64,000 nucleotides of DNA from CAMDHY01 sp046156265 (GTDB lineage Bacteria; Pseudomonadota; Alphaproteobacteria; Rhizobiales; Segnochrobactraceae), in the NCBI RefSeq assembly GCF_046156265.1, contig NZ_JAWDIR010000002.1, forward strand, positions 62,001 to 126,000, read 5' to 3'. The notes beneath the pieces are model-generated. The model had not been told where the DNA came from and made no database searches. It saw nothing but the letters and a program-made list of their open reading frames with translations. Position 1 is the first letter of the stretch. Every line of letters starts with the position of its first letter. This document shows, in pieces, positions 33,865 through 43,704 of the stretch. Both the position numbers and the translations under genes were made by a program.

Positions 33865-35117
33865 GCCCGGCCGCCGAGGCCCGCCGCGCGGCCGCGAACG
33901 CCGAGGCGTTCCGCCGCCTCACCACGTCTGAGCCGGTGCTCGTCGACGTCCGCCCGGCGATCGAGGTGGTGCCAGGCATGACGGCGAACACGGTGCTCAC
34001 CTCCGGTCCGCCGCTCGCCTGGTGCGACTATGTCGGCGGCCAGCGAGACGCCTTGATCGGCGGCGCGCTGTTCGAGGGATTGGCTGCCACACGCGAAGAG
34101 GCGATCGCGAGGTTCGACCGCGGCGAGATCGTCGTCGGCGGCTGCCACGACCACGGCTGCGTCGGCTCGCTCGCCGGCATCTACACCGCCTCGATGCCGG
34201 TGTTCGTCGTCGAGAACGCCCCGTTCGGGACGCGCGGCTTCTGCAACATGTACGAGGGCAAGTCGCCCAAGCGCCTCAACTACGGCGTCTACGACGACAC
34301 CGTGAAGGCGCAGCTCGAAACCATCGGCACGGTCGTCGGCCCGATGATCGGCGAGGCGGTGCGGGCGCTCGGCGGCGTGCCGCTGAAGCCCCTGATGATC
34401 CGCGCCCTCAACATGGGCGACGAACTGCACAGCCGGAACACCGCCGCCTCGCTGATGTTCGCCCGCGAGCTGTTTCCGGCCTTCCTCGACCTCTACGCCG
34501 GCAAGCCCGCCGCGGTGCGCCGCACTCTCGAGATCCTCACCGAGGACCACTACTTCTTCCTGCGCCTGTCGATGGCCGCCGCCAAGGCGACGGCGGACGC
34601 GGCGCACGGCGTCGAGGGATCGAGCCTCGTCACCGCGATGGCGTTCAGCTGCAAGGAGTTCGGCGTTCGCGTCTCCGGGCTCGACGGCTGGGTGCGCGGC
34701 CCGCACGCCTCGGTCGAGGCGAAGCTGTTTCCCGGCCACGACGCTTCGGAGATCACCTGGATGGGCGGCGAGAGCCCGATCACCGAGACGATCGGCCTCG
34801 GCGGCTTCGCCCAGGCCGGCGCGCCGACGCTGCAGGCCTACCAGGGCGGCTCCTACGAGGCGATGATCGCCCGCAATCTCGGCCTCTATGCCATCACCGC
34901 CGGCGAGAACCCCGACTTCAAGCTGCCCGCCCTCGGCTATCGCGGCACGCCGACGGGCATCGACGTGTTCAAGGTGCTGGACACCGGCACGTTGCCGGTC
35001 ATGGACATCGGCATCGCCGGGGCCGGCGGCGGCCAGATCGGCGCCGGCATCGTCAGCGCACCCGTCGACTGTTTCCGGCTCGCCGCCGACCGCTATGTGG
35101 CGCGCTACGCGTCCTGA
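33861..35117 (+). CDS. DUF1116 (AllG/YlbE-like) protein
   Basis: A 418-residue DUF1116 protein. Family hallmarks are PVLVDVRPAIEVVPGM (~29-44), LTSGPPLAWCDYVGGQRDAL, VGGCHDHGCVGSLAGIYTAS (~92-111), MPVFVVENAPFGTRGFCNMY and the later AMAFSCKEFGVRVSGLDGWV. E. coli AllG (YlbE), of this family, is part of the oxamate carbamoyltransferase complex with AllF and AllH in allantoin use. Here neither partner nor a carbamate kinase is nearby, so this protein either works alone or has different partners. Coupled to the SDR gene by an ATGA overlap. The reaction is unknown; transfer or release of a carbamoyl-like group is the natural hypothesis. Confidence 0.82.
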   Translation: MSPAAEARRAAANAEAFRRLTTSEPVLVDVRPAIEVVPGMTANTVLTSGPPLAWCDYVGGQRDALIGGALFEGLAATREEAIARFDRGEIVVGGCHDHGCVGSLAGIYTASMPVFVVENAPFGTRGFCNMYEGKSPKRLNYGVYDDTVKAQLETIGTVVGPMIGEAVRALGGVPLKPLMIRALNMGDELHSRNTAASLMFARELFPAFLDLYAGKPAAVRRTLEILTEDHYFFLRLSMAAAKATADAAHGVEGSSLVTAMAFSCKEFGVRVSGLDGWVRGPHASVEAKLFPGHDASEITWMGGESPITETIGLGGFAQAGAPTLQAYQGGSYEAMIARNLGLYAITAGENPDFKLPALGYRGTPTGIDVFKVLDTGTLPVMDIGIAGAGGGQIGAGIVSAPVDCFRLAADRYVARYAS

Positions 35118-35126
35118 CCGTTCCTG

Positions 35127-35145
35127 TGGTCTAAAGAGCTGACCT
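35127..35145. promoter_or_regulatory. degenerate FadR/GntR-type operator upstream of the regulator gene
   Basis: TGGTCT-N7-TGACCT. The left arm is identical to the strong sites, the right arm keeps the central GACC, and the 7-bp spacer is conserved. It lies 126 bp ahead of the regulator start, compatible with autoregulation. Confidence 0.45.
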
Positions 35146-35270
35146 GCGGCGTATAGGGCGCGGTGCGTCGGCCTTCGGGGCCGGACCGCCCGGCAGGAGA
35201 TCGCCGCGCGGTTGTGCTAGACCCTCGTCGCCGCCGGTCCTCGGCGGTGACGAATCGGACGGAGGGGTGA

Positions 35271-36044
35271 GTGACGGCCGTCGACGTGGAGATGCCGCTG
35301 ATCGGATCGGTGCGCGCCACCGCCACCTACGAGCTGGTGGTGGAGCAGGTGCGCCGCGCCATCTATCTCGGCCGCTTCCTTCCCGGCGACAAGCTGCCGC
35401 CGGAGCGCGACCTCGCCAGCCAGATGGGCGTCTCGCGCACGACGATCCGCGAGGCGGTGCGCGTGCTCGAAGGCGAAGGCCTCGTCACCGTGCGCCGCGG
35501 CGCCACCGGCGGCCTCATCGTCCTCGGCCAGGCGAAGCTCACGCCCGGTCAGGTGAAGTCCTACATGGAGGCCCAGCGCGGCCTGCTCGACAGCGTCTTC
35601 GAGTTCCGCCTCGCCAACGAATGCGCCGCCGCCTCTCTCGCCGCCACCCGGCGGACGGAGACGCATCTGAAGCGGCTCGGGCGGGCCCTCGAGGAGATGG
35701 ACCGGCTCGGCGCCACGGCGGAAGCCCGCGAGCGCACCGGCAACATCGCCCGCTTCAGCGCCTGGGATTCGGAGTTCCACCTCGGCATCGCCCAGGCATC
35801 GCTCAACCCCTTCCTGGTGAAGGCGGTGGAGGATGCCCGCGCGGCGATGTTCCTGCCGATCGGCCGGGTCTTCACCCGCCTCGAGGACCACGCCAACGAG
35901 CACCATGCGGCGATCTTCGAGGCGGTCCGCGACCGCGACGCGACCGCCGCCGCCGACCACATGCAGGCGCACATCGAGGCGACGCGCCGGGCGCTGCACG
36001 GCCTGCTGCCCAAGGCGAAGAAGGCGATGCGGGAGGCCGGCTGA
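35271..36044 (+). CDS. FadR-subfamily GntR transcriptional regulator (FCD domain)
   Basis: A 257-residue GntR-family repressor. The winged helix-turn-helix is at ~20-75 (IYLGRFLPGDKLPPERDLAS then QMGVSRTTIREAVRVLEGEG). The all-helical FCD ligand domain follows, with its likely metal ligands in WDSEFHLGIAQASLNPFL, DHANEHHAAIF and AADHMQAHIEA. FCD regulators usually bind a carboxylate metabolite. GTG 35271 has GGAGGGG upstream. It sits in the middle of the cluster that carries TGGTCT-N7-AGACCA sites, a FadR-like architecture, and is the likely pathway-specific regulator. Confidence 0.92.
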   Translation: MTAVDVEMPLIGSVRATATYELVVEQVRRAIYLGRFLPGDKLPPERDLASQMGVSRTTIREAVRVLEGEGLVTVRRGATGGLIVLGQAKLTPGQVKSYMEAQRGLLDSVFEFRLANECAAASLAATRRTETHLKRLGRALEEMDRLGATAEARERTGNIARFSAWDSEFHLGIAQASLNPFLVKAVEDARAAMFLPIGRVFTRLEDHANEHHAAIFEAVRDRDATAAADHMQAHIEATRRALHGLLPKAKKAMREAG

Positions 36045-36098
36045 GCGGGCGCCGTCTTCGCGCCGTGACCGCGGCACCAGCGCATCCAGCGGGTCTCT

Positions 36099-36117
36099 TG
36101 GTCTAACTTATAGACCA
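36099..36117. promoter_or_regulatory. FadR/GntR-type operator upstream of the monooxygenase gene
   Basis: TGGTCT-N7-AGACCA, identical in arms and spacing to the site at 24391; the inverted repeat here extends to TGGTCTA-N5-TAGACCA. An extra half-site TGGTC follows at 36119. It lies 87 bp before the luciferase-like monooxygenase start and 55 bp after the regulator stop. Confidence 0.7.
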
Positions 36118-36203
36118 TTGGTCATCGCCCTGCTATCGTGCCGGGACTTCGGGCCGACAGACTCGGCCTGGGCGCCAGGAGCGCCACGCAGGGAGCGAAA
36201 CGG

Positions 36204-37310
36204 ATGACTTCCAGCCGGCCACTCGAATTCGGCTTCGTGGCGACCGCGTCCGGCGGCGCCGGAACCAGCGACCGCCAGATGTACCGGGACCTGATCGGCG
36301 ACGTCGAGATCGGCCTGGGGCTCGGCTACCGCACAGTGTGGATGATCGAGCACCACTTCTCCGACTACTTCCCGACCCCGGATCCGCTCGCCTTCCTGTC
36401 GCACATCGCCGGCCGCTTCCCCGAGGCCGGGCTCGGCACCTGCGTGCTGATCGCCCCCTGGTACAACGCGCTGAGGCTCGCCGGCTCGATCGCGCAGCTG
36501 CGCCTGCTGACGGACGCGCCGATCCATCTCGGCTTCGGCCGCGGCACGGCGAAGTACGAGTACGACCGCTTCGGCATCGACATGGAGGAGGCGCGCGTCC
36601 GCTTCATCGAGACGCTGCGCATCGTCCGTGACGGCCTCAGCAAGGACAGCTTCACCTTCGATGGCCAGATCCTGTCGGTGCCGAAGGAGACGCGGCTGCG
36701 CCCGAAGGCGCCCCTCGACAACCTGCACTTCTACGGCGCCATCGGCGCGAGCCCGGAAAGCGCCCAGGTGATGGCCGACGAGGGGCTGCCGCCGATCTGC
36801 ACGACCATCGGCAATCTAGACGCCCAGGCGGCGACGCTGGTCGAGTGGGCGAAGCGGGCAAAGAGCCACGGCTTCGAGACCAACGTGCCGATGCCGATCA
36901 TGATCAACTGCGTCATCGAGGACAGCGACGCCGAGGCGGTGCGCCAGGCGCAGACGCACATTCCGCCGTTCATGAAGGCGCAGGTCGACCACTACGAGGC
37001 CGACGCCGACCACTACAAGGACATCGCCGGCTACAAGGCCTGGAGCAACGCCTTCGCCGGGATGAAGAAGCGCTGCGACCCGGTCAACATCCCGCCGTGG
37101 TGCGAGTGGCAGCTCGTCGGCACGCCGGACACGGCGGCGCGCAAGCTGCAGAGCTACATCGACGCCGGCTTCAACATGTTCCTCATCCACACCGCGACGC
37201 CGGGCGTGCCGACCGGACCGCGCCGACGCTGGCTGAAGCGCTTCGCCGAGGAGGTGATGCCGCGCTTCACCAGCGCACCGGCCTCCTTCCACGCCACCGC
37301 GGCCGAGTGA
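36204..37310 (+). CDS. LLM-class flavin-dependent monooxygenase
   Basis: A 368-residue luciferase-like TIM-barrel monooxygenase that uses reduced flavin and O2. Visible parts are EFGFVATASGGAGTSDRQMY at the N-terminus, VWMIEHHFSDYFPTPDPLAF (~41-60, the family EHHF signature), LRLAGSIAQLRLLTDAPIHL and LGFGRGTAKYEYDRFGI (~109-128). The barrel ends with MFLIHTATPGVPTGPRR. A flavin reductase gene two genes downstream should supply FMNH2. Directly controlled by the operator at 36099 by position. The substrate is unknown; members oxidise alkanesulfonates, EDTA-like amines, pyrimidines and others. Confidence 0.88.
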   Translation: MTSSRPLEFGFVATASGGAGTSDRQMYRDLIGDVEIGLGLGYRTVWMIEHHFSDYFPTPDPLAFLSHIAGRFPEAGLGTCVLIAPWYNALRLAGSIAQLRLLTDAPIHLGFGRGTAKYEYDRFGIDMEEARVRFIETLRIVRDGLSKDSFTFDGQILSVPKETRLRPKAPLDNLHFYGAIGASPESAQVMADEGLPPICTTIGNLDAQAATLVEWAKRAKSHGFETNVPMPIMINCVIEDSDAEAVRQAQTHIPPFMKAQVDHYEADADHYKDIAGYKAWSNAFAGMKKRCDPVNIPPWCEWQLVGTPDTAARKLQSYIDAGFNMFLIHTATPGVPTGPRRRWLKRFAEEVMPRFTSAPASFHATAAE

Positions 37311-37321
37311 GACATCGCCGC

Positions 37322-38269
37322 ATGAACACGCGTCCCGACGAGTTGCACCCGAAGCTGCGCACCATCCTCGCGGCGCCGGAGAACCCGAATGCCACGCCGG
37401 TCGAGGTCCAGGACCCGGACGAGGCACGGCAGGAGTGGAAGGCCGACATCCTCGCCGTCGACGCGCCGGCGCCACAGGCCGTCGGCGTCACCGAGACGAG
37501 CTTCACCGGGCCGGCCGGACCGATCGCGGCCCGCCTCTACGTGCCGGAAGGCTCGCGGGCCGAGGCGTGGCCACTGCTGATCTACTATCACGGCGGCGGC
37601 TACATCCGCGGCGACCTCGACACCCACGACTCGCTCTGCCGGGTGCTGGCCCACGAGACGCCGTGCGCCGTGCTGTCGGTCGACTACCGCCTCGCGCCCG
37701 AGCACCGCTTCCCGGCCGCCGTCGACGACGCGCTGGCTGTCCTGCGCGCCGTTGCCGACGACGCCGCCCGCCTCGGCATCGACGCCCGCCGCATCGCCGT
37801 CGGCGGCGACAGCGCCGGCGGCAACATCGCCGCCGCCGTCACACTCGCCGCCCGCGACGAGGGCGGCCCGGAGCTCCGCTACCAGCTGCTGATCTACCCG
37901 GTGACGGATCTGACCAGCGACACCGAGTCCAAACGGCTGTTCTCGAAGGGCTATCTCCTCAACTCGATGCCCTTCTACATCGCGAGCTATCTCGGTCCCG
38001 ACGGCGACGGCACCCATCCGCTCGCATCGCCGCTGCTGGCGCCGGACCTCACGCGCCTGCCGCCGGCACTCGTGCTGACGGCTGGCTTCGACCCGCTGCG
38101 CGACGAGGGCGACGCCTACGCGGCGCGGCTGGCGGAGGCCGGCGTGCCGGTCGAGCACGTCCGCCACGGCGACATGATCCACGGCTTCGTGTCGCTGCGC
38201 GGCCTTCTCGACGAGGCGGACGAGGCGCTCACCGACTGCGCGCGGCGGCTGGCGAAGGCCTTCGCCTGA
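37322..38269 (+). CDS. alpha/beta hydrolase, hormone-sensitive-lipase family
   Basis: A 315-residue alpha/beta hydrolase. The oxyanion motif HGGGYIRGDLDTHDS (~89-103), the nucleophile elbow GGDSAGGNIAAAV (~161-173), the acid residue in TAGFDPLRDEGDAYA and the catalytic His in GDMIHGFVSL (~284-293) are all in place. Such enzymes hydrolyse carboxyl esters or lactones and sometimes amides. It lies 11 nt after the monooxygenase gene, so a ring-oxidation product such as a lactone is a reasonable substrate guess. Confidence 0.9.
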   Translation: MNTRPDELHPKLRTILAAPENPNATPVEVQDPDEARQEWKADILAVDAPAPQAVGVTETSFTGPAGPIAARLYVPEGSRAEAWPLLIYYHGGGYIRGDLDTHDSLCRVLAHETPCAVLSVDYRLAPEHRFPAAVDDALAVLRAVADDAARLGIDARRIAVGGDSAGGNIAAAVTLAARDEGGPELRYQLLIYPVTDLTSDTESKRLFSKGYLLNSMPFYIASYLGPDGDGTHPLASPLLAPDLTRLPPALVLTAGFDPLRDEGDAYAARLAEAGVPVEHVRHGDMIHGFVSLRGLLDEADEALTDCARRLAKAFA

Positions 38270-38307
38270 CGGCGGGACGGGCGACGCCGAACGGGACGGA
38301 CCGACCC

Positions 38308-39294
38308 ATGGACCAGATCGTCGGCGAGGCCGGCACCGTGCAGCCGGAGCTCTTCCGCCAGGGCATGCGGAGCCTGTTCAGCGGCGTCTGCATCATCAGC
38401 ACGATCGACGGCGGCGAGCGCGTCGGGCTGGTCGCCTCGTCGGTGACCTCGGTCTCGATGGAACCGCCGACGCTGCTCGTCTGCATCAACAAGAACGCCA
38501 GCGCCCACGACGTCGTCATGCGCTCGGGCGTCTTCGCCATCACCATCCTGGCGGAGAACCACGCCGAGATCGCCCGCATCTTCTCGTCGAGCCGGCGGCG
38601 CGAGGAGCGTTTCGTCACCGGCCGCTGGAAGGCGGCGCCGACCGGCTGTCCGATCCTGTCGGACGCGCCCGCCTCCTTCGATTGCCGCACCGTGCAGGTG
38701 ATCGACGGCGGCACGCACACGATCTTCCTCGGCCGTGTCCTCGATGTGCAGATGCAGGCCGAGCCGCCGCCGCTTCTCTACGGCTACGGCAACTTCGGCG
38801 CCTACGTGCCGCGCACGGTCTTTGCCGCCTCGCGGGATCAGGTGACGACCCGCAACGGCGCCACCTTCGACCTCACCGTCTACAAGAACTCCCTCGACCA
38901 GACCGAGCATTTCGCCCTGTCGAAGGGCGACATCGCCGCCGGCGGGCCGGTGCTGACCCGCGTCCAGGCGGTCAACCTCCTGCAGGACGTCATCTTCGAC
39001 GATTTCGACCACCAGGGCGGCGTCTTCCAGACGGCGCTCGAGATGATCGGGCGGGAAGGTCGCGGCCTCGCCGTGCTGCTCTACGAGGTGGCGCCCTATC
39101 CGTCGGAGCGGCTGCGCGCGCGCCGCGAGGGCCAGTCCCGCAGCCTCGACCTCCTCGAGTTCGGCGTCTGCTCGCAGATCATCCGCGACCTGCACGTCGA
39201 CAGCCTCGAGCTGATCGGCCGCGGCGACGGTACGACGGCCGAGATCCTGCGCAGCTTCGGCTTCAAGGTGACGGGCTGGCGCCCCGCCGGCTGA
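38308..39294 (+). CDS. flavin reductase fused to a GTP-cyclohydrolase-II-like domain
   Basis: A 328-residue two-part protein. Residues ~10-170 are a flavin-reductase-like FMN-binding split barrel (FRQGMRSLFSGVCIISTIDG; VGLVASSVTSVSMEPPTLLV; LGRVLDVQMQAEPPPLLYGY). Residues ~190-328 resemble RibA-type GTP cyclohydrolase II: PVLTRVQAVNLLQDVIFDD, a GG...ALEMIGREGRGLAVLLY stretch and a C-terminal FGVCSQIIRDLHVDSLELIG. The Cys-rich zinc site of true RibA (CxxC...C) is not visible, so the second domain is probably non-catalytic or altered. It should deliver reduced flavin to the monooxygenase at 36204. Confidence 0.8.
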   Translation: MDQIVGEAGTVQPELFRQGMRSLFSGVCIISTIDGGERVGLVASSVTSVSMEPPTLLVCINKNASAHDVVMRSGVFAITILAENHAEIARIFSSSRRREERFVTGRWKAAPTGCPILSDAPASFDCRTVQVIDGGTHTIFLGRVLDVQMQAEPPPLLYGYGNFGAYVPRTVFAASRDQVTTRNGATFDLTVYKNSLDQTEHFALSKGDIAAGGPVLTRVQAVNLLQDVIFDDFDHQGGVFQTALEMIGREGRGLAVLLYEVAPYPSERLRARREGQSRSLDLLEFGVCSQIIRDLHVDSLELIGRGDGTTAEILRSFGFKVTGWRPAG

Positions 39295-39323
39295 TGCATC
39301 GGGGCGGCGGGGCGGCCTCCGCC

Positions 39324-39626
39324 TCAGCCCGCCATCATCCGCAGCAGCGCCGCCGCGACGACGCCGACGGCGACGACGGCGATGAGTGGCAGGCGCAGCG
39401 CGGCCAGCGCCGTCAGCACCGCAGCGATCGTCTCCGGCCAGCCCGTCGCCAGCACCGTCGGGGCGATCAGGGCGGCGAGCACGGCCGCCGGCACCGCCTC
39501 GAAGGCGGCCCGGGCTCGCGGATGGCGCAAGGCCGACGCCGGCACCACCAGTCCCGCGAGGCGGGTGAACACCGTCGCCGCCGCCATCGCCAGGATGGCC
39601 GCGAGCGTCGCCGGATCGAGGCTCAC
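39324..39626 (-). CDS. azlD: AzlD-family branched-chain amino-acid transporter subunit
   Basis: A 100-residue, almost wholly hydrophobic protein with three to four membrane helices (AAILAMAAATVFTRLAGLVV; AFEAVPAAVLAALIAPTVLA). It starts at a GTG that overlaps the azlC stop (GTGA). AzlD is the small subunit of the AzlCD exporter of branched-chain amino acids and analogues. Length is normal. Confidence 0.85.
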   Translation of the reverse strand: MSLDPATLAAILAMAAATVFTRLAGLVVPASALRHPRARAAFEAVPAAVLAALIAPTVLATGWPETIAAVLTALAALRLPLIAVVAVGVVAAALLRMMAG

Positions 39627-40351
39627 GGAGCGGTCTCCCGGCGGGTCGGCAGCAGGGCTGCGACGGCGACGCCGGCGGCCGCTCCCACGGCGATCGACAC
39701 CGGGCCCGGCAGCAGCATGCGCGCCCCGACGGCGGCGACGCCCGCCACCGCAATCGTCGGCAGGAAGCCGCGCGTGTGGCGGAAGCCGGCGATCAGCCCG
39801 ATGAAGATCGCGGTGAAGGCGAAGTCGAAGCCGTAGGCGGCCGGATCGCCGAGGCGCGCGCCGACGACCGCGCCGGCCGTCGTGAACACCACCCAGTTGA
39901 CGTAGAGAAGCCCGCCGAGACCGGCATAGAAGGCGGGCGTCAGCGGTCGTGCTGCCGCCCGCCGCTCCGCCATCGCCCAGATCTCGTCGGCCAGCAGCAG
40001 CAGCGCCAGCACCCGGGCGATCGGGTGGAACCCCGCCATCTTCGGCGCGATCGAGGCACCCATCAGGATGTGGCGGAGGTTGACCAGCAGCGCCGCCGAG
40101 CCGAGCGTCACCCAGGCGGCCGGCGTCGTCCACAAGTCGAGGGCGACGAACTGCGAGCCGCCGGCGAAGACGAGGCCCGACATCAGCGCCACTTCCAGCG
40201 GCGACAGCCCCTTCTCGGCGGCGAGCGCACCGAGCAGCAGGGCGAACGGCACCACCGCCACTGTCGCCGGCAGGATGGCCACGGCCCCGGCGCGGGCCTC
40301 GTGCCAGGGGGAGGGTTCGGGTGACGCGGCGAGGTCCGGAAGCGCGATCAT
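39623..40351 (-). CDS. azlC: AzlC-family branched-chain amino-acid exporter subunit
   Basis: A 242-residue inner-membrane protein. The AzlC core is AILPATVAVVPFALLLGALA (~25-44), MSGLVFAGGSQFVALDLW (~57-74) and LLVNLRHILMGASIAPKM (~88-105). It works with AzlD in efflux of branched-chain amino acids or toxic analogues. It is convergent with the monooxygenase cluster, so it is probably unrelated to it. Confidence 0.9.
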   Translation of the reverse strand: MIALPDLAASPEPSPWHEARAGAVAILPATVAVVPFALLLGALAAEKGLSPLEVALMSGLVFAGGSQFVALDLWTTPAAWVTLGSAALLVNLRHILMGASIAPKMAGFHPIARVLALLLLADEIWAMAERRAAARPLTPAFYAGLGGLLYVNWVVFTTAGAVVGARLGDPAAYGFDFAFTAIFIGLIAGFRHTRGFLPTIAVAGVAAVGARMLLPGPVSIAVGAAAGVAVAALLPTRRETAP

Positions 40352-40437
40352 GGCCGGTGTTTAGCGGGGCGGCCGCTGCCGATCTTGGACGAAAGTGACG
40401 CGAGGGCGTGCCGGGCGGCGCGCCTCGGTCGTCTCCC

Positions 40438-40902
40438 TCACCAACTCGTGAAGGGCTTCGTCGACAGCGCTGCGTTGCGGTAGCGCCGGTCGGCGGTGAC
40501 GTCCTCGCCCGCCCAGTCCGGAACGGCGACCGCGGTGTCGTCGGTCTCGAGCTCGACCTCGGCGACCACCAGGCCCTCGTTGGCGCCGGCGAAGACGTCG
40601 ACGGTCCAGTGGCCGCCTGGACGGTCCAGCGTGTGGCGGGTTTTGTCGACGAGACCGCCGCGGCAGAGCGCGAGCATCGCCTCGGCGTCGGCGAACGGAA
40701 TCTCGTATTCGAACTCGTCGCGTGTGACCGCCGTGTTGTCGGCCTTGATCGTCAGGTAGGCCGTCTCGCCCGCCGTCCGCACCCTGATGGCGATGCGCTC
40801 GTCGGCGAAGAGATAGCCCTGGCGCAGCCGCGCCGTCTCGCGGACCTCGGCCCGCCAGCCGTCGCCCGTCACCAGGAACTTCCGCTCGATCTCTTTCGCC
40901 AT
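40438..40902 (-). CDS. CYTH domain protein (inorganic triphosphatase-like)
   Basis: A 154-residue single-domain CYTH protein. The N-terminal ExExK motif is seen in AKEIERKFLVTGDGW. Alternating charged strands follow (RLRQGYLFADERIAIRVRTA; AYLTIKADNTAVTRDEFEYE; LVVAEVELETDDTAVAVP) and form the triphosphate tunnel. It probably hydrolyses inorganic triphosphate or another triphosphate compound. Divergent from an epimerase-like gene. Confidence 0.9.
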   Translation of the reverse strand: MAKEIERKFLVTGDGWRAEVRETARLRQGYLFADERIAIRVRTAGETAYLTIKADNTAVTRDEFEYEIPFADAEAMLALCRGGLVDKTRHTLDRPGGHWTVDVFAGANEGLVVAEVELETDDTAVAVPDWAGEDVTADRRYRNAALSTKPFTSW

Positions 40903-41050
40903 GCCGTTCTCCAGGTTCCCGTCCGCCGCATCCGGGCGCGCACCCTCGGGGCGCCGACCCCATCTACATTGATCCTGCCCGCGTGAGCGGCCAATGTCCT
41001 CGCCCCGCCGTTCGAGCGGCGCGGCAATGAGGCCGAGGGACAAGAACACG

Positions 41051-42004
41051 ATGCACATCCTCGTCACCGGCGGCGGCGGCTTTCTCGGCCGTCGTCTGAT
41101 CGAACGCCTGCTGGCGGAAGGCCTCGACGGCCGGGCCGTCACCGCCATCACCGCCTTCGACGCGGTTCCGCCCGCTCCCTTCGCCGACCGGCGCGTCGCG
41201 CTCGCGACGGCCGATCTCTGCGACACGGCCGCCCTTGCCGGCGCGGCCGGCGACGGTGTCGACGTCGTCTTCCACCTCGCCGCCGTCGTCTCCGGCGCCG
41301 CCGAGGCGGACCTCGCGCTCGGCATGCGCGTCAACGTCGACGGCACGCGGGCGCTGCTCGACGTCCTCGCGGCCGGCGGCCGCCGTCCCCGTCTCGTCTT
41401 CGCGAGCTCGGTCGCCGCCTTCGGGCGCGTCGGGGCGGACGGCTTCGTCGATGACGCGACGACGCCGAAGCCCGCGAGCTCCTACGGCGCAGAGAAGGTG
41501 ATCGGCGAGTATCTCGTCGCCGACCGGACGCGGCGCGGCGACATCGACGGGCGCTCGGTGCGGCTGCCGACAGTGGTGGTGCGGCCGGGCAAGCCGAACG
41601 CCGCCGCCTCGTCGTTTGCGAGCTCGATCCTGCGCGAGCCCCTCGCCGGCGAACGCGCCGTGCTGCCGGTGGCCGAGAGCCTGCGGCTGTGGATCTCCTC
41701 GCCGGACACGGTTGTTCGCAACCTCGTCCACGCAGCGGCCCTTCCGCCGGAGGCCTTCGAGGGCGACGCGACGCTGAACCTGCCCGGCATCACGGTGGCG
41801 GTGGCGGAGATGATCGCAGCCCTCGGGCGGGCGGGCGGCGACACCGGCCTCGTCGAACGGACGCCGGATGCACGCATCGGGAAGATCGTTGCGAGTTGGC
41901 CGGCCGGCATCCGCACCGACCGGGCGAACGCCCTCGGCTTCCGCCCGGACACGGACATCGACGCGATCGTGGCCGAGCACGTCGCGCTGATGAAGGCAGC
42001 CTGA
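41051..42004 (+). CDS. denD: NAD-dependent epimerase/dehydratase, D-erythronate dehydrogenase-like
   Basis: A 317-residue extended SDR. TGGGGFLGRRLIERLL (~6-21) is the NAD motif, VFHLAAVVSGAAEADLALGM (~72-91) follows, the active-site Ser lies in VFASSVAAFG, and YGAEK is the Tyr/Lys pair. The stretch VRLPTVVVRPGKPNAAASSF is characteristic of DenD, which oxidises D-erythronate to 2-oxo-tetronate. The other tetronate genes (DenKI-like) are absent here, so the substrate is provisional. Confidence 0.78.
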   Translation: MHILVTGGGGFLGRRLIERLLAEGLDGRAVTAITAFDAVPPAPFADRRVALATADLCDTAALAGAAGDGVDVVFHLAAVVSGAAEADLALGMRVNVDGTRALLDVLAAGGRRPRLVFASSVAAFGRVGADGFVDDATTPKPASSYGAEKVIGEYLVADRTRRGDIDGRSVRLPTVVVRPGKPNAAASSFASSILREPLAGERAVLPVAESLRLWISSPDTVVRNLVHAAALPPEAFEGDATLNLPGITVAVAEMIAALGRAGGDTGLVERTPDARIGKIVASWPAGIRTDRANALGFRPDTDIDAIVAEHVALMKAA

Positions 42005-42013
42005 GCGGAGACG

Positions 42014-42238
42014 ATGGTGCGTGTCTGCGAGATCTGTCGTCGTCCCCTCGACAGCGAGCAGGATGCGCTGTCGATCGACTGCGGCGGCAACTGCTGGGGA
42101 TGCGTCGGCCAGATCGAGGCCGACAGCGGCTACGAGCCGTCGGTCCGGCAGGTCGCCGGGGAAATCCGGCAGGGGCTGCGCCGTCAGGACGGGACGCCCC
42201 GGCTGACCCCGGAGGCGCCGACGTCTCACCCGAACTGA
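42014..42238 (+). CDS. small Cys-rich protein
   Basis: A 74-residue protein with six cysteines in its first half, arranged as VCEICRRPL (CxxC), then IDCGGNCWGC. The pattern suggests a small zinc ribbon. The second half is hydrophilic. Nine nt separate it from the denD-like stop, and a terminator follows, so it is probably co-transcribed. I recognise no family. Confidence 0.6.
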   Translation: MVRVCEICRRPLDSEQDALSIDCGGNCWGCVGQIEADSGYEPSVRQVAGEIRQGLRRQDGTPRLTPEAPTSHPN

Positions 42239-42250
42239 CCAAACGAGAAA

Positions 42251-42270
42251 GGGCGCCGTCGCCGGCGCCC
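42251..42270. terminator. bidirectional terminator between convergent genes
   Basis: An 8-bp stem (GGGCGCCG / CGGCGCCC) with a 4-nt loop (TCGC), flanked by AAA on the left and TT on the right, 13 nt after the small Cys-rich gene and 28 nt beyond the TRAP gene stop on the other strand. Confidence 0.75.
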
Positions 42271-42298
42271 TTCCGTCATCGTCCGACCGCAGCGGCGA

Positions 42299-43417
<1,119 letters not shown>

Positions 43418-43704
43418 GAGTGTTTCCTCGGATGGTGTTCTGCAGGAGGCGACCCCTTCGCCCCCGATCGGGATCGGTCACGCCTTCGATCGCGAGCCGG
43501 CCGTCGCCGGCCGCCGCGCCGTGGCGCAGTCTCGTTCGTGCCGCCGATAAAGCCCCGGCGCCCCAAGGTTGGCAACTGGAAAGAAGGTGTAGACGCGCCG
43601 TCGCCCTGTCCCTCCGGGGTGCGCCGATTTCGCGTCTCCCGGCCGCTTGCCGACGGCGGAGCCATCGGCCACTGTCGCGTCCTCCCGTGGCGGGCGAGGC
43701 GCGC

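Noticed and set aside
36138..36203. Upstream in-frame extension of the monooxygenase
   Set aside because: The extension does not match the family N-terminus. GGGAGCG lies just before the ATG at 36204, and the family starts at EFGFVA.
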